From the NCBI GenBank assembly GCA_019510485.1, contig JAEKKI010000153.1, forward strand, positions 1 through 42,337: a stretch of DNA of 42,337 nt, given 5' to 3'. A program made the position numbers and the translations under genes. Position 1 is the stretch's first letter, and every line of letters starts with the position of its first letter. Positions 23,474-31,168 of the stretch are shown piece by piece. The stretch is from Catenulisporales bacterium (GTDB lineage: Bacteria > Actinomycetota > Actinomycetes > Streptomycetales > Catenulisporaceae). Under the pieces are notes generated by a model. That model was not told where the DNA came from, ran no database searches, and worked only from the letters and a program-made list of their open reading frames with translations.

Positions 23474-24475
23474 ATGGAATTCCGTCATCTCGGCCGCTCC
23501 GGCCTGGTCATCAGCGAGATCGCCTACGGCAACTGGATCACCCACGGCTCCCAGGTGGAGGAGGACGCGGCGACGGCCTGTGTGCGCGCCGCGCTGGACG
23601 CCGGGATCACCACGTTCGACACCGCCGACGTGTACGCCGGGACCCGGGCCGAGGCCGTGCTGGGCCGGGCGCTGGCCGGGGAGCGGCGCGCCGGCCTGGA
23701 GATCTTCACCAAGGTCTACTGGCCGACCGGCCCCGGCAAGAACGACCGCGGCCTGTCGCGCAAGCACATCATGGAGTCGATCGACGGCTCGCTGAAGCGG
23801 CTGCAGACCGACTATGTCGACCTGTACCAGGCGCACCGCTACGACCACGAGACGCCGCTGGAGGAGACGATGACGGCGTTCGCCGACGTCGTGCGCTCCG
23901 GAAAGGCCCTGTACATCGGCGTGTCGGAGTGGAAGGCCTCGGAGATCCGGGCGGCCAAGGCGCTGGCCGACGAGCTGCGGATCCCGCTGATCTCCAACCA
24001 GCCGCAGTACTCGATGCTGTGGCGGGTGATCGAGGCCGAGGTCGTGCCCACCTCCGCGGAACTGGGGCTGAGCCAGATCGTGTGGTCCCCGATCGCCCAG
24101 GGCGTGCTCACCGGCAAGTACCTGCCCGGCGCACCGCTGCCCGAGGGCTCCCGCGCCACGGACGGGAACGCGGGCGCCAACTTCATCCGCGGGCTGGTCA
24201 GCGACCAGGACCTGCTGGAGCGCGTCCAGCGGCTCAAGCCGATCGCCGCCTCCGTCGACCTGTCGCCGGCCCAGCTGGCCGTCGCGTGGGTGCTGCAGAA
24301 CTCGAACGTCGCCGCGGCGATCATCGGCGCGTCCCGCCCCGAGCAGGTGGCCGAGAACGTCAAGGCGGCCGGCGTGAAGCTCGACTCCGAGATCCTCAAG
24401 CAGATCGACGAGGTGCTCGGCGACGGGGTCATCCGCGACCCCGCGCTCACCACCTCGCCGGCGCAGCGGCCGTAG
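23474..24475 (+). CDS. Aldo/keto reductase, Kv-beta-like
   Basis: A 333-residue NADPH-dependent oxidoreductase of the aldo/keto reductase superfamily, close in layout to the potassium-channel beta subunit group. The catalytic tetrad is intact: Asp49 and Tyr54 in FDTADVYAG, Lys80 in IFTKVYW and His121 in YQAHRYD. GASRPEQVAENVKA near the C-terminus is the NADP phosphate-binding motif. Sequence length is normal. It is divergent from padR and has a leaderless promoter. Substrate is unknown. Confidence 0.93.
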   Translation: MEFRHLGRSGLVISEIAYGNWITHGSQVEEDAATACVRAALDAGITTFDTADVYAGTRAEAVLGRALAGERRAGLEIFTKVYWPTGPGKNDRGLSRKHIMESIDGSLKRLQTDYVDLYQAHRYDHETPLEETMTAFADVVRSGKALYIGVSEWKASEIRAAKALADELRIPLISNQPQYSMLWRVIEAEVVPTSAELGLSQIVWSPIAQGVLTGKYLPGAPLPEGSRATDGNAGANFIRGLVSDQDLLERVQRLKPIAASVDLSPAQLAVAWVLQNSNVAAAIIGASRPEQVAENVKAAGVKLDSEILKQIDEVLGDGVIRDPALTTSPAQRP

Positions 24476-24629
24476 CGGGCGCGCGCGATTCCACTATCAG
24501 CCACCTGACAACCAGGCTGCGCGCCTGGCGCCGTCGCGGGCCATGGCCGACGCCGTGGGTGCGGTGGGCCGGGGCCGGCCACCGACATCTTCGACCACTG
24601 CGGCTTGACGTCGAATCCGCGGACCTGAT

Positions 24630-24656
24630 CCCCTGGTCGTCGGAAGCGACCAGGGG
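24630..24656 (+). terminator. Hairpin in the gap before the phosphopantetheinyl transferase gene
   Basis: CCCCTGGTCG and CGACCAGGGG are perfect 10-base arms around TCGGAAG. It lies 155 bases after the reductase stop and 44 bases before the next start. No T-run; it could be a terminator or a leader structure. Confidence 0.55.
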
Positions 24657-24662
24657 AACCAG

Positions 24663-24676
24663 GGATATCAGTATCC
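24663..24676. promoter_or_regulatory. Small dyad before the phosphopantetheinyl transferase gene
   Basis: GGATA-TCAG-TATCC is a perfect 5-4-5 inverted repeat, 24 bases before the GTG start. It may be an operator or part of the promoter region. Confidence 0.35.
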
Positions 24677-24699
24677 GATGACGAACCGAGAGGAGCGCT

Positions 24700-25380
24700 G
24701 TGCTGTCCTCGCTGCTGCCGGCCGAAGTCGCGGTCGCGGAGTCCTTCGACGACCCCGAGGACGCGGTGCTCTTCCCGGGCGAGGAGGCCGTGATCGCCCG
24801 CGCCGTGGACAAACGGCGGCGCGAATACATCACGACCCGGCATTGCGCCCGGCTCGCGCTGGCCCAGCTGGGCATACCGCCGGCGGCGATCGGCACCGGC
24901 GGAAACCGGGAGCCGCTGTGGCCGGACGGGATCGTCGGCAGCATGACGCACTGCGCGGGGTACCGGGCCGCAGCGGTGGCCCGGTCCGGTGGTGCCGTCG
25001 CGGGTCTCGGGGTGGACGCCGAGCCGCACGCGCCGCTGCCCGATGGCGTGTTCGACACCATCGCGCGGCCGGACGAGGTGCCGGCGCTGGCCGCATTGGC
25101 GGCGGCCCGTTCGGAGGTGCAGTGGGACCGGCTGCTGTTCAGCGCCAAGGAGTCCGTGTACAAGGCGTGGTTCCCGGTGGCGCGGCGGTGGCTGGGGTTC
25201 GAGGAGGCCTCGCTGGACTTCGCCGCGGACGGCCGGAATGCCGCGCCGGATGCGGCCGCCGGTGAGATCGTCACCGGCACGTTCTCGGCCCGGATCCACC
25301 AGAGCGGCGCCCCGCTGACCCGGATGTCCGGGCGCTGGATCGTCGGATCAGGGCTGGTGGTCACGGCGATCGCGCTTTGA
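24700..25380 (+). CDS. 4'-phosphopantetheinyl transferase (Sfp/EntD type)
   Basis: A 226-residue enzyme that transfers phosphopantetheine from CoA to acyl or peptidyl carrier proteins. GVDAE at residues 104-108 and the WDRLLFSAKESVYKAW block at 142-157 give the magnesium and CoA-binding residues (Asp106, Glu108, Glu151, Lys155). RRREYITTRHCARLAL and GSMTHCAGY match the EntD-like group. The start is GTG with AGAGGAG four bases upstream. No polyketide or peptide synthetase genes are in view, so it probably serves genes elsewhere. The next gene follows after six bases. Confidence 0.93.
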   Translation: MLSSLLPAEVAVAESFDDPEDAVLFPGEEAVIARAVDKRRREYITTRHCARLALAQLGIPPAAIGTGGNREPLWPDGIVGSMTHCAGYRAAAVARSGGAVAGLGVDAEPHAPLPDGVFDTIARPDEVPALAALAAARSEVQWDRLLFSAKESVYKAWFPVARRWLGFEEASLDFAADGRNAAPDAAAGEIVTGTFSARIHQSGAPLTRMSGRWIVGSGLVVTAIAL

Positions 25381-25386
25381 GGCGGT

Positions 25387-25932
25387 TTGCCCGATAGCGG
25401 CGCCGGGCAGTTCCCAGCCGTGGCGCTCACCGTGAAGTTCGACGGCACCGACCAACCGACCACAGCCATCAGCGACAGCGTCGAGGAGATCGCCGCCGGG
25501 ACCCAGGTCCTGGCGCTGGCGACCGCCGACGCCACCGGCACCCCGCACGCCAACATGGCGTTCTTCGCCCTGGGGCGCGAATTCGACCTCTTCTTCGTCA
25601 GCGAGCCCAGCACGCTGCACGGCCGCAACGCCGCGAGCCGGGCGAGCGCGTCGGCGGCGATCTGGCTGCCGCCGCCGGAGTTCGGCGAGGGACTGCGCGG
25701 GATGCAGCTGACCGGGGAGTGCGCGATCGCGCGCGGGCAGGACGCGGGAGCGGCGTTCGAGGCGTATCAGGGGCGGTTCCCGTCGTTCGGGACCGATCCG
25801 GCGGTGCGGGCGGCGTTCCTGGACGGGACCGCGGCGGCGAATCTGTACCGGCTCCGGGTGACCCGCCTGCGGTTGGTCGATGAGCCGAACCTGGGACGGC
25901 GCAACTATGTGGAGCTTAGGGTCTTGAGATAG
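25387..25932 (+). CDS. Pyridoxamine 5'-phosphate oxidase-fold flavoprotein
   Basis: A roughly 166-181-residue protein of the split-barrel PNPOx-like family. VLALATADATGTPHANMAFFALGREFDLFFVSEPSTLHGRNAASRASASAAIW is a typical FMN-binding beta-barrel core. The start is uncertain: TTG at 25387 directly after the preceding stop, or GTG at 25420 or 25432. It probably shares a transcript with the phosphopantetheinyl transferase. A specific substrate is not predicted; many members reduce F420- or FMN-dependent substrates or bind haem. Confidence 0.75.
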   Translation: MPDSGAGQFPAVALTVKFDGTDQPTTAISDSVEEIAAGTQVLALATADATGTPHANMAFFALGREFDLFFVSEPSTLHGRNAASRASASAAIWLPPPEFGEGLRGMQLTGECAIARGQDAGAAFEAYQGRFPSFGTDPAVRAAFLDGTAAANLYRLRVTRLRLVDEPNLGRRNYVELRVLR

Positions 25933-26028
25933 CGGCAGGTGTAAGGGGTGCCGGCGCGGCGGAACCCGGTGAACTGGCACTTCTGCTCGACGTTGTGGAC
26001 AAGGCCCGCAATCGGGTAAACAGGCGGC

Positions 26029-27903
26029 GTGAGGAACGGGCTGGTCGAAGGCATGTCGCTGCGTGCGGTACTGCGGGAGTCGGGGGCGATGGCGCCGGAG
26101 GCTGCCGCCTCGGTGCTGGCCGGGATGCTGTTGACGCTGGCGGGGGTGCACGGCGACGTGCGTCCGGAGAATGTTCTGGTCGACGCCTCCGGCGGCCTGA
26201 CCGTGACCGGCTTCGGTGCCAGTCCGGCCTTCGACCCGGCCGAACCCGCCTACCTGGCGCCTGAAGTCCTCGCCGGCGCACCCCCGACCGCAGCCGCCGA
26301 TGTCTTCGCGGCGACCGCGGTCTTCTTCGAATGCCTCACCGATGAGCCTCCTTTCCGCGCGGCGACTCCGGAAGACCTCAACGCCCTGCACGAATACACG
26401 CAGATCATCGCGGAATTCGCCCCCAAGGAGCTTCAGCCGCTGATTCAGCGCGGCCTGTCGGCCGATCCGGCGCAGCGTCCGGAATCAGCCCATGAATTCC
26501 TGGCGGAGGTTGAAGCGACCGCTTCCGAGGCGTACGGCCCGGATTGGCGCACCCGCGGTCGCGATCTGCTGGCGGCCTGGGCCCGAGCGGCGGCGACCGT
26601 GGACGGCGCGGAGCTGGCGGCGCCGGCCGAGATGCCCGAGCCGCCGCCGGTCGGCGAGCCGATCGACGAGCAGCTGCTGGGATCGGGTCCGGACGGCTCG
26701 GCTGCCGTGGAAGACGCGGAGTCGCTCGACGAGCAGTCCGAAGCTCACCAGGAGCGCGCCGAACAGATCTCCGACGCTGACTCGCTCGCCGGCGAGGCGG
26801 CGGATCCGGAAGCCGATGTGCTCGCGGGATCCGGACTCGATGCCGAGGATGGTGAAGCGCTCGATGCGAGCGCCGAAGCGGGCGAGGTGCTGGCGAGCGA
26901 CCTGCTGAGTGCCTTCGACGACCTGGCTCCGACGCACGAGGAGCCTGAGGAGCCGGAGCCCGAGGAGCCGGAACTCGAGGAGCCGGAACCTGCGGAACCG
27001 GAACCCGAGGAGCCCGAGCCCGCCACCGCGCCCGCGACCACGCTCCTGATCGAATCCGCGGCGGAGCAGACCGCCAAGCTGGAGCGGGAGCCGTTGGTGT
27101 CGCCGAGCTTGCAGGCGGACATCGATCATGACTGGGAGATCCCGGCGAAGTCGGCGCCGCGGTCGTTCTCGGCCTACGCGAACAGCCTGCCGAGCCTGCC
27201 CCGGCCGGCGGCCGAGCCGGTCGAGCCGGCGGAGCCGGTGGTGACCAGTGCGCCGGACGACTGGTTCCGGCCGGGGGCGGCCGAACCGGTGAATCGGGGA
27301 CCCCGGCCGACGCGGCCGACCGCGTTCCTGGATCCGGATCGGGAGCTGACCGTCGCCGGCGGGTTCGACGGCGTCGACGACAAGCCCGCGGATCCGGAGG
27401 AAGGGCCGGAACCGGGTGCGGTTCCCGGGGGCCCGCCGCGCAAGACCCTCGTCGGGGCGGTGACCGCCGCCGTGCTGCTCGTGGCGGGCGCCGCCGCGGT
27501 GGTGTTGAGCGGGTCCGGGAACTCCGGGCCGGCGCCGACCGCGCAATCGTCGACCGGGTCCGCGCCGACGGCGACCGGGTCCTCGTCGCCGGGGACGCCG
27601 ACCGCGACCGATACCTCCACTTTCTCGACGACCTCCCCCGGCGGGGTGCCGACCCGGCATTCGTCGTCCCATTCCAGCTCGCACAGCAAGTCTTCGAGTC
27701 CGAGTTCCTCGCCCACAGGGCACTCGTCGAGCCCGGAGACGACGCCGTCGACCAGTTCCGCCAGCTCCAGCGGGACGCCGACCGGCACCACGAGCCGCAG
27801 TTCGACGCCGTCGCCGTCCGGCAGCGGCTCCTCCAGCTCGTCGCACTCGTCGAGCCCGCCCAGCGCGACCTCGACCTCGTCGACCAGCGACTCGAGCGGG
27901 TAA
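26029..27903 (+). CDS. Membrane-anchored pseudokinase lacking the N-lobe
   Basis: A 624-residue protein. Residues 10-165 match the C-lobe of Hanks-type kinases: HGDVRPENVLVD (41-52) keeps the catalytic-loop Asp43 and Asn48, but the DFG motif is GFG (61-63) and AYLAPEVLAG follows. There is no glycine loop or ATP-binding Lys, and only 96 bases separate it from the gene upstream, so the N-lobe is truly absent. Residues 200-340 are acidic with Glu-Pro repeats; a membrane segment lies at about 470-492; a 130-residue Ser/Thr/Pro-rich tail would be extracellular. It probably works as a scaffold or sensor. The GTG is used; the ATG at 26053 is an alternative. Confidence 0.75.
   Translation: MRNGLVEGMSLRAVLRESGAMAPEAAASVLAGMLLTLAGVHGDVRPENVLVDASGGLTVTGFGASPAFDPAEPAYLAPEVLAGAPPTAAADVFAATAVFFECLTDEPPFRAATPEDLNALHEYTQIIAEFAPKELQPLIQRGLSADPAQRPESAHEFLAEVEATASEAYGPDWRTRGRDLLAAWARAAATVDGAELAAPAEMPEPPPVGEPIDEQLLGSGPDGSAAVEDAESLDEQSEAHQERAEQISDADSLAGEAADPEADVLAGSGLDAEDGEALDASAEAGEVLASDLLSAFDDLAPTHEEPEEPEPEEPELEEPEPAEPEPEEPEPATAPATTLLIESAAEQTAKLEREPLVSPSLQADIDHDWEIPAKSAPRSFSAYANSLPSLPRPAAEPVEPAEPVVTSAPDDWFRPGAAEPVNRGPRPTRPTAFLDPDRELTVAGGFDGVDDKPADPEEGPEPGAVPGGPPRKTLVGAVTAAVLLVAGAAAVVLSGSGNSGPAPTAQSSTGSAPTATGSSSPGTPTATDTSTFSTTSPGGVPTRHSSSHSSSHSKSSSPSSSPTGHSSSPETTPSTSSASSSGTPTGTTSRSSTPSPSGSGSSSSSHSSSPPSATSTSSTSDSSG
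26932..27022 (+). repeat. Glu-Pro coding repeat in the pseudokinase gene
   Basis: GAGGAGCCGGA-type units encode about ten EEPEPEEPE repeats in the cytoplasmic linker. Similar Glu-Pro tracts occur in the EEP-fold protein and in CobT in this window. Confidence 0.75.
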
Positions 27904-27946
27904 CGGGAAGATACGGGATACCCGGGTACCGCCGAACGAGGGATCC

Positions 27947-28687
27947 ATGGGAGGCTGCGTCCCCGTGGACCTCCCCAACCTCGACAGCCTCGACGACGTG
28001 TGGCACCGCGTGACCGGCACCCAGCCCGACCCGTCCCGGAACCTGGTCCTGGCCGTGGGCGCGGCGGCGCTGCTGGTGGTGCTCTGGCGCCCGGCGTGGC
28101 GCATCGCCCGCAACACCGTGACGATCGCGCACGAGGGCGGGCACGCCGCCGTGGCCCTGCTGTGCGGCCGCCGGCTGTCCGGGGTGCGGCTGCACCACGA
28201 CACGTCCGGGGTGACCGTCTCCTACGGCAAACCGCGCGGTCCGGGCATGGTGTTCACCGTCGCCGCCGGCTACATCACACCGAGTCTGATGGGCCTGGGC
28301 GGGGCCTGGCTGCTGGCCGCCAAGCACATCACGATGCTGCTGTGGGCCAGCATCGCCCTGCTCGCCGTGCTGCTGGTGTCGATCCGCAACTTCTACGGGA
28401 TGCTCAGCGTGGCCCTGACCGGCGGCGCGGTGTTCGCCGCTTCCTGGACCAAGAACACCGATGTGCAAGCCGGATTCGCCTACCTGATGGTCTGGTTCCT
28501 GCTGCTGGCCGGGGTGAAGCCGGTGATCGAGCTCAGCCGGACGCGGGCCCGCACCGGGGCCCGCGATTCCGACGCCGACCAGCTGCACCGGCTGACCGGG
28601 TTGCCGGCGGCCTTCTGGCTGTTCGTGTTCGCACTGGTGGCGCTGGGGTGCGCCTTGGCCGGAGGGCGCTGGCTGCTGCACGTGTAG
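27947..28687 (+). CDS. M50 family intramembrane metallopeptidase-like protein
   Basis: A 246-residue membrane protein with the HEGGH zinc motif (TIAHEGGHAAVALL, near residue 64) characteristic of M50 site-2 proteases. Hydrophobic segments lie at about 35-48, 88-130, 130-170 and 215-245. The GRRLSGVRLHHDTSGVTVSYG strand region after HEGGH is typical of the short M50B actinobacterial group. A third zinc ligand in a later helix is not clear to me. Start is ATG at 27947 with GAGGG upstream, or GTG at 27965. It follows the pseudokinase gene by 43 bases. Substrate unknown. Confidence 0.8.
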   Translation: MGGCVPVDLPNLDSLDDVWHRVTGTQPDPSRNLVLAVGAAALLVVLWRPAWRIARNTVTIAHEGGHAAVALLCGRRLSGVRLHHDTSGVTVSYGKPRGPGMVFTVAAGYITPSLMGLGGAWLLAAKHITMLLWASIALLAVLLVSIRNFYGMLSVALTGGAVFAASWTKNTDVQAGFAYLMVWFLLLAGVKPVIELSRTRARTGARDSDADQLHRLTGLPAAFWLFVFALVALGCALAGGRWLLHV

Positions 28688-28726
28688 CGGAGCCCGAACG
28701 AGTGAGCCGCAGGGGGGTCGACGCCC

Positions 28727-29425
28727 TCAGCCCTCTTCGACCCCGCCGCGGTCCCGCCGCTTGCGGAACAACCCGCCGCACGCCGCGAACAGCGCCGCGA
28801 CCAGGCCGATCCCCAGCAGCCCGGGCTGCCAGTGCTTCGGCGCGGGGCCGCCGGCGTCCGGGCCGTCGGTGAGCTGCTCGCGGACCATGGCGCAGGCCAG
28901 CGCGGGGCCGGTCGCCGAGCCGCGGGCGCAGGCGGTGGACGAGAACTGATGCGCCGCGGGCGCCGACAGCGCGCCCCGCGTGCGCGGCGCGACGTGCTGG
29001 GACTCCTCGACCGTGCCGGCCATCACCTGATCGGTGAACACCAGCGTCCGGCCGGCCGCCGCCGCGGCGATCCAGCGCACGTTCGAGCCCTCCTGCCTCG
29101 CCTCCGGGCTGGAGTCGACCAGCTGGAAGCCGGCCGGGACCAGGTGGAACACCTCGAGGTGCGGATACGACACCGGCGAGTCGTTCTCCACGCGCACCGT
29201 GTAGTCGATGACGTCGCCGGAATGGGCCGAACGGGTGTCGTCGGTGATCTCCACCCGCACCCCGTTGCCGCCCTCGGCCCCGGAGCCGGAGGTCTCGGCC
29301 GGCAGCGCGCCGGCCCGGGCCGCCAGGGGCGTGGACAGGGTCCCGACGGTCACCGCCGCGACGGCGACCAGGCCGGCCGCCGCCGCGCTCCGCATCATCG
29401 TCCGCATACCCGTGTATGTCGGCAT
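28727..29425 (-). CDS. Surface protein with DUF11-like domain and C-terminal anchor
   Basis: A 232-residue exported protein. An N-terminal signal peptide (MMRSAAAAGLVAVAAVTVGTLSTPLAARA) is followed by DDTRSAHSGDVIDYTVRVENDSP, typical of DUF11 / conserved-repeat surface domains. The C-terminus has a hydrophobic segment, LLGIGLVAALFAACGGLF, followed by KRRDR, a stop-transfer arrangement without an LPXTG motif. Start may be 29425 or the ATG at 29407. No function is assigned. It is convergent with the M50 gene and divergent from the rhomboid-like gene. Confidence 0.7.
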   Translation of the reverse strand: MPTYTGMRTMMRSAAAAGLVAVAAVTVGTLSTPLAARAGALPAETSGSGAEGGNGVRVEITDDTRSAHSGDVIDYTVRVENDSPVSYPHLEVFHLVPAGFQLVDSSPEARQEGSNVRWIAAAAAGRTLVFTDQVMAGTVEESQHVAPRTRGALSAPAAHQFSSTACARGSATGPALACAMVREQLTDGPDAGGPAPKHWQPGLLGIGLVAALFAACGGLFRKRRDRGGVEEG

Positions 29426-29446
29426 GGAAGGGGCTTGAGCTTTAAC

Positions 29447-29452
29447 TATTGT
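29447..29452 (+). promoter_or_regulatory. Leaderless -10 of the rhomboid-like gene
   Basis: TATTGT ends six bases before the GTG at 29459. It lies in a locally AT-rich patch (29437-29452). Confidence 0.5.
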
Positions 29453-29458
29453 GAAGGC

Positions 29459-30061
29459 GTGCTGAGCCGCCTGCCGTCCGACGTGTGGCATTACGTGCGG
29501 GACGCGCCGGGCACGTATCTGTGGCTGGCGGCGCTGCTGGCCGCCTCCCGGTGGCTCGCGCGGCTGCCGGCCGAGCGGGCTTCCCGGGTCCTGGTCGCGA
29601 ACTCCACGAACCTGACCGGGCTGCGGCGGGCACCGCTCACAGTGCTGGTCACCAGCGCGTTCTTCACGCCCGGGACGAGTTGGCTGTTCTGCCTCGTCAC
29701 CTACAGCGTGTTCCACGCTCCGGCCGAACATCGGCTCGGGACGTGGCGATGGCTGGCGGTGGTGGCGCTCGCGCACGTCGGGGCGACCTTGATCAGCCAG
29801 GGCTGCGTCGCGGGCGGCATCCGGGCCGGACGGCGCCCGGAGTCCGAACGCGAGGCACCCGACTACGGCGTGAGCTACGCGCTGGCCGGGGTGGCCGCGG
29901 TGCTGGCGTACCGGATCCCGGTGCCGTGGCGGATCCTGTATCTCGTGGTCCTGGTCGGCTTCCACGTCCACGGCCTGGCCAGGAACCGGCGGGACTTCAC
30001 GGCGCTGGGGCACGTGTGCGCGGTCGCGATCGGTCTGGGCTGCTTCTGGATCGTGCCCTGA
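29459..30061 (+). CDS. Rhomboid-like membrane protein
   Basis: A 200-residue polytopic membrane protein with about six hydrophobic segments. VLVANSTNLTGLRRAPLTVLVTSAFF and PDYGVSYALAGVAAVL resemble the actinobacterial rhomboid-like family (Rhomboid_2 type). A canonical GxSG serine motif is not evident: the corresponding region reads SQGCVAGG. A His in GFHVHGL and another in TALGHV are present. Proteolytic activity is therefore uncertain. The GTG start is supported by a leaderless promoter. It is near an M50-type gene, so two potential membrane-protease folds lie together. Confidence 0.7.
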   Translation: MLSRLPSDVWHYVRDAPGTYLWLAALLAASRWLARLPAERASRVLVANSTNLTGLRRAPLTVLVTSAFFTPGTSWLFCLVTYSVFHAPAEHRLGTWRWLAVVALAHVGATLISQGCVAGGIRAGRRPESEREAPDYGVSYALAGVAAVLAYRIPVPWRILYLVVLVGFHVHGLARNRRDFTALGHVCAVAIGLGCFWIVP

Positions 30062-30067
30062 GGCCGG

Positions 30068-30397
30068 TCAGCTCTTCTTGCCGCCCTCGTCCGGCGGCCG
30101 CGGCGGCCGCACCCTGATCGCGACGAAGCGGGACGCCTCCCATTCCAGGGCCGCCTTCCGCGCGGCGTGCCAGGTGCACAGGCCGAGGAGGTTGTCGAGC
30201 GAGTGATCGTCCTTCTTGCCCGCATGGACCACCAGGGCGGCCTCGCGGGTACAGCGCACCAGGAAGTCGGCGCGCTCCCACTCGCAGCGCCGACCGCAGC
30301 GCCGCATGACCTTGCGCACCAGCCGGTTCCAGTTTCGCGGAAGCTTCACCAGACCCTGCGATCCACTCACATAGAGGAGTTCCCCTGAATATCGCAT
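30068..30397 (-). CDS. Degenerate HNH-like protein
   Basis: A 109-residue protein resembling small HNH nucleases in its C-terminal half: ALVVHAGKKDDHSLDNLLGLCTWHAARKAAL, where the usual DH pair reads VH, an Asn remains in DNL, and the CxxCH motif is reduced to LCTWH. The N-terminus has RRCGRRCEW. The metal and catalytic sites are incomplete, so activity is doubtful. The ATG at 30397 is listed; the in-frame GTG at 30370, after AGGGGA, is equally likely. It is convergent with the rhomboid-like gene. Confidence 0.6.
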   Translation of the reverse strand: MRYSGELLYVSGSQGLVKLPRNWNRLVRKVMRRCGRRCEWERADFLVRCTREAALVVHAGKKDDHSLDNLLGLCTWHAARKAALEWEASRFVAIRVRPPRPPDEGGKKS

Positions 30398-30458
30398 CGG
30401 CGCGCGGAACGCCCGACCTGATCACCTCAACGAGTGACAAGTGAGCGTCATCGGCGGC

Positions 30459-30464
30459 TACGCT
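30459..30464 (+). promoter_or_regulatory. Leaderless promoter of the Nudix gene
   Basis: TACGCT ends six bases before the GTG at 30471. A GTGACA at 30434-30439 could serve as the -35 with a 19-base spacer. This argues against the upstream in-frame GTG at 30441. Confidence 0.5.
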
Positions 30465-30470
30465 CGCGAT

Positions 30471-30956
30471 GTGTTGATCGTTACCTCCGTCCTGCTGCTG
30501 CGCGCCGCTGCCGATGGCCGGCGCGAAGTGCTCATGGGACTGAAGAAGACCGGATTCGGCGCCGGAATGGTGAACCCTCCCGGGGGCAAGGTCGAGGCCG
30601 GGGAGACGCCGGCGGAGGGGGTGGCGCGCGAACTTCAGGAGGAGACGGGGATGACGGTCGAGGTCGCGGACCTCGTTCCGGCCGCCGATGTCGTCTTCCG
30701 GTTCCCGGATGTGCCGGAATGGCCGGACTTGCGGCTGCACTACTTCACCGCGACCAGGTTCGCCGGCGAGCCGCGGGAGACTGAGGAGATCGCGGTGGAC
30801 TGGGTGCCGGAAAGGGAAATCCCCTACGACCGGATGTGGGCTGACACGCAGCTGTGGCTGCCGCAGGTGTTGGCCGGCGAGTTCGTCGCGATGGACGTGG
30901 TCTACGCCGGCCGGGACACCGTCGCCTCGCACGCGCGGGTGGGGCCGCGCGCGTGA
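30471..30956 (+). CDS. Nudix hydrolase (MTH1/8-oxo-dGTP diphosphatase-like)
   Basis: A 161-residue Nudix enzyme. The box at residues 38-60, GGKVEAGETPAEGVARELQEETG, has every conserved position (RELQEE). The flanks LMGLKKTGFGAGMVNPPGG and DLRLHYFTATRF match the MTH1-type group that hydrolyses oxidised purine nucleotides. The GTG at 30471 is chosen from the promoter and because homologues begin at this point. It is convergent with the small gene on the other strand. Substrate is inferred from family resemblance. Confidence 0.88.
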   Translation: MLIVTSVLLLRAAADGRREVLMGLKKTGFGAGMVNPPGGKVEAGETPAEGVARELQEETGMTVEVADLVPAADVVFRFPDVPEWPDLRLHYFTATRFAGEPRETEEIAVDWVPEREIPYDRMWADTQLWLPQVLAGEFVAMDVVYAGRDTVASHARVGPRA

Positions 30957-30957
30957 T

Positions 30958-31167
30958 TCAGTGCTCTACGGGGTGCAACGACATCGGGCCGTAGACGACC
31001 GCGCCGTCCTCCAGCAGCGTGACCTGGTCGACGCCCGCTTCCAGCAGGTCCTTCCAGTTCTCGCCGATCCAGCTCTCGGCATCGGCCTGGGTGCTGAACT
31101 CCTCGGGCCTGGCGCCGGTATCCTTCTCGCCGCCGGCGGTGTCCTCATAACGCCACACGAAAGTCAC
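30958..31167 (-). CDS. Small conserved actinobacterial protein
   Basis: A 69-residue acidic protein: VTFVWRYEDTAGG followed by FSTQADAESWIGENWKDLLEAGVDQVTLLEDGAVVYGPMSL. It resembles short actinobacterial proteins found beside cobalamin genes; no function is assigned. The GTG at 31167 is chosen because GGGAGAGG stands eight bases upstream; a longer form from 31185 would overlap the cobU start. Confidence 0.75.
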   Translation of the reverse strand: MTFVWRYEDTAGGEKDTGARPEEFSTQADAESWIGENWKDLLEAGVDQVTLLEDGAVVYGPMSLHPVEH

Positions 31168-31168
31168 A

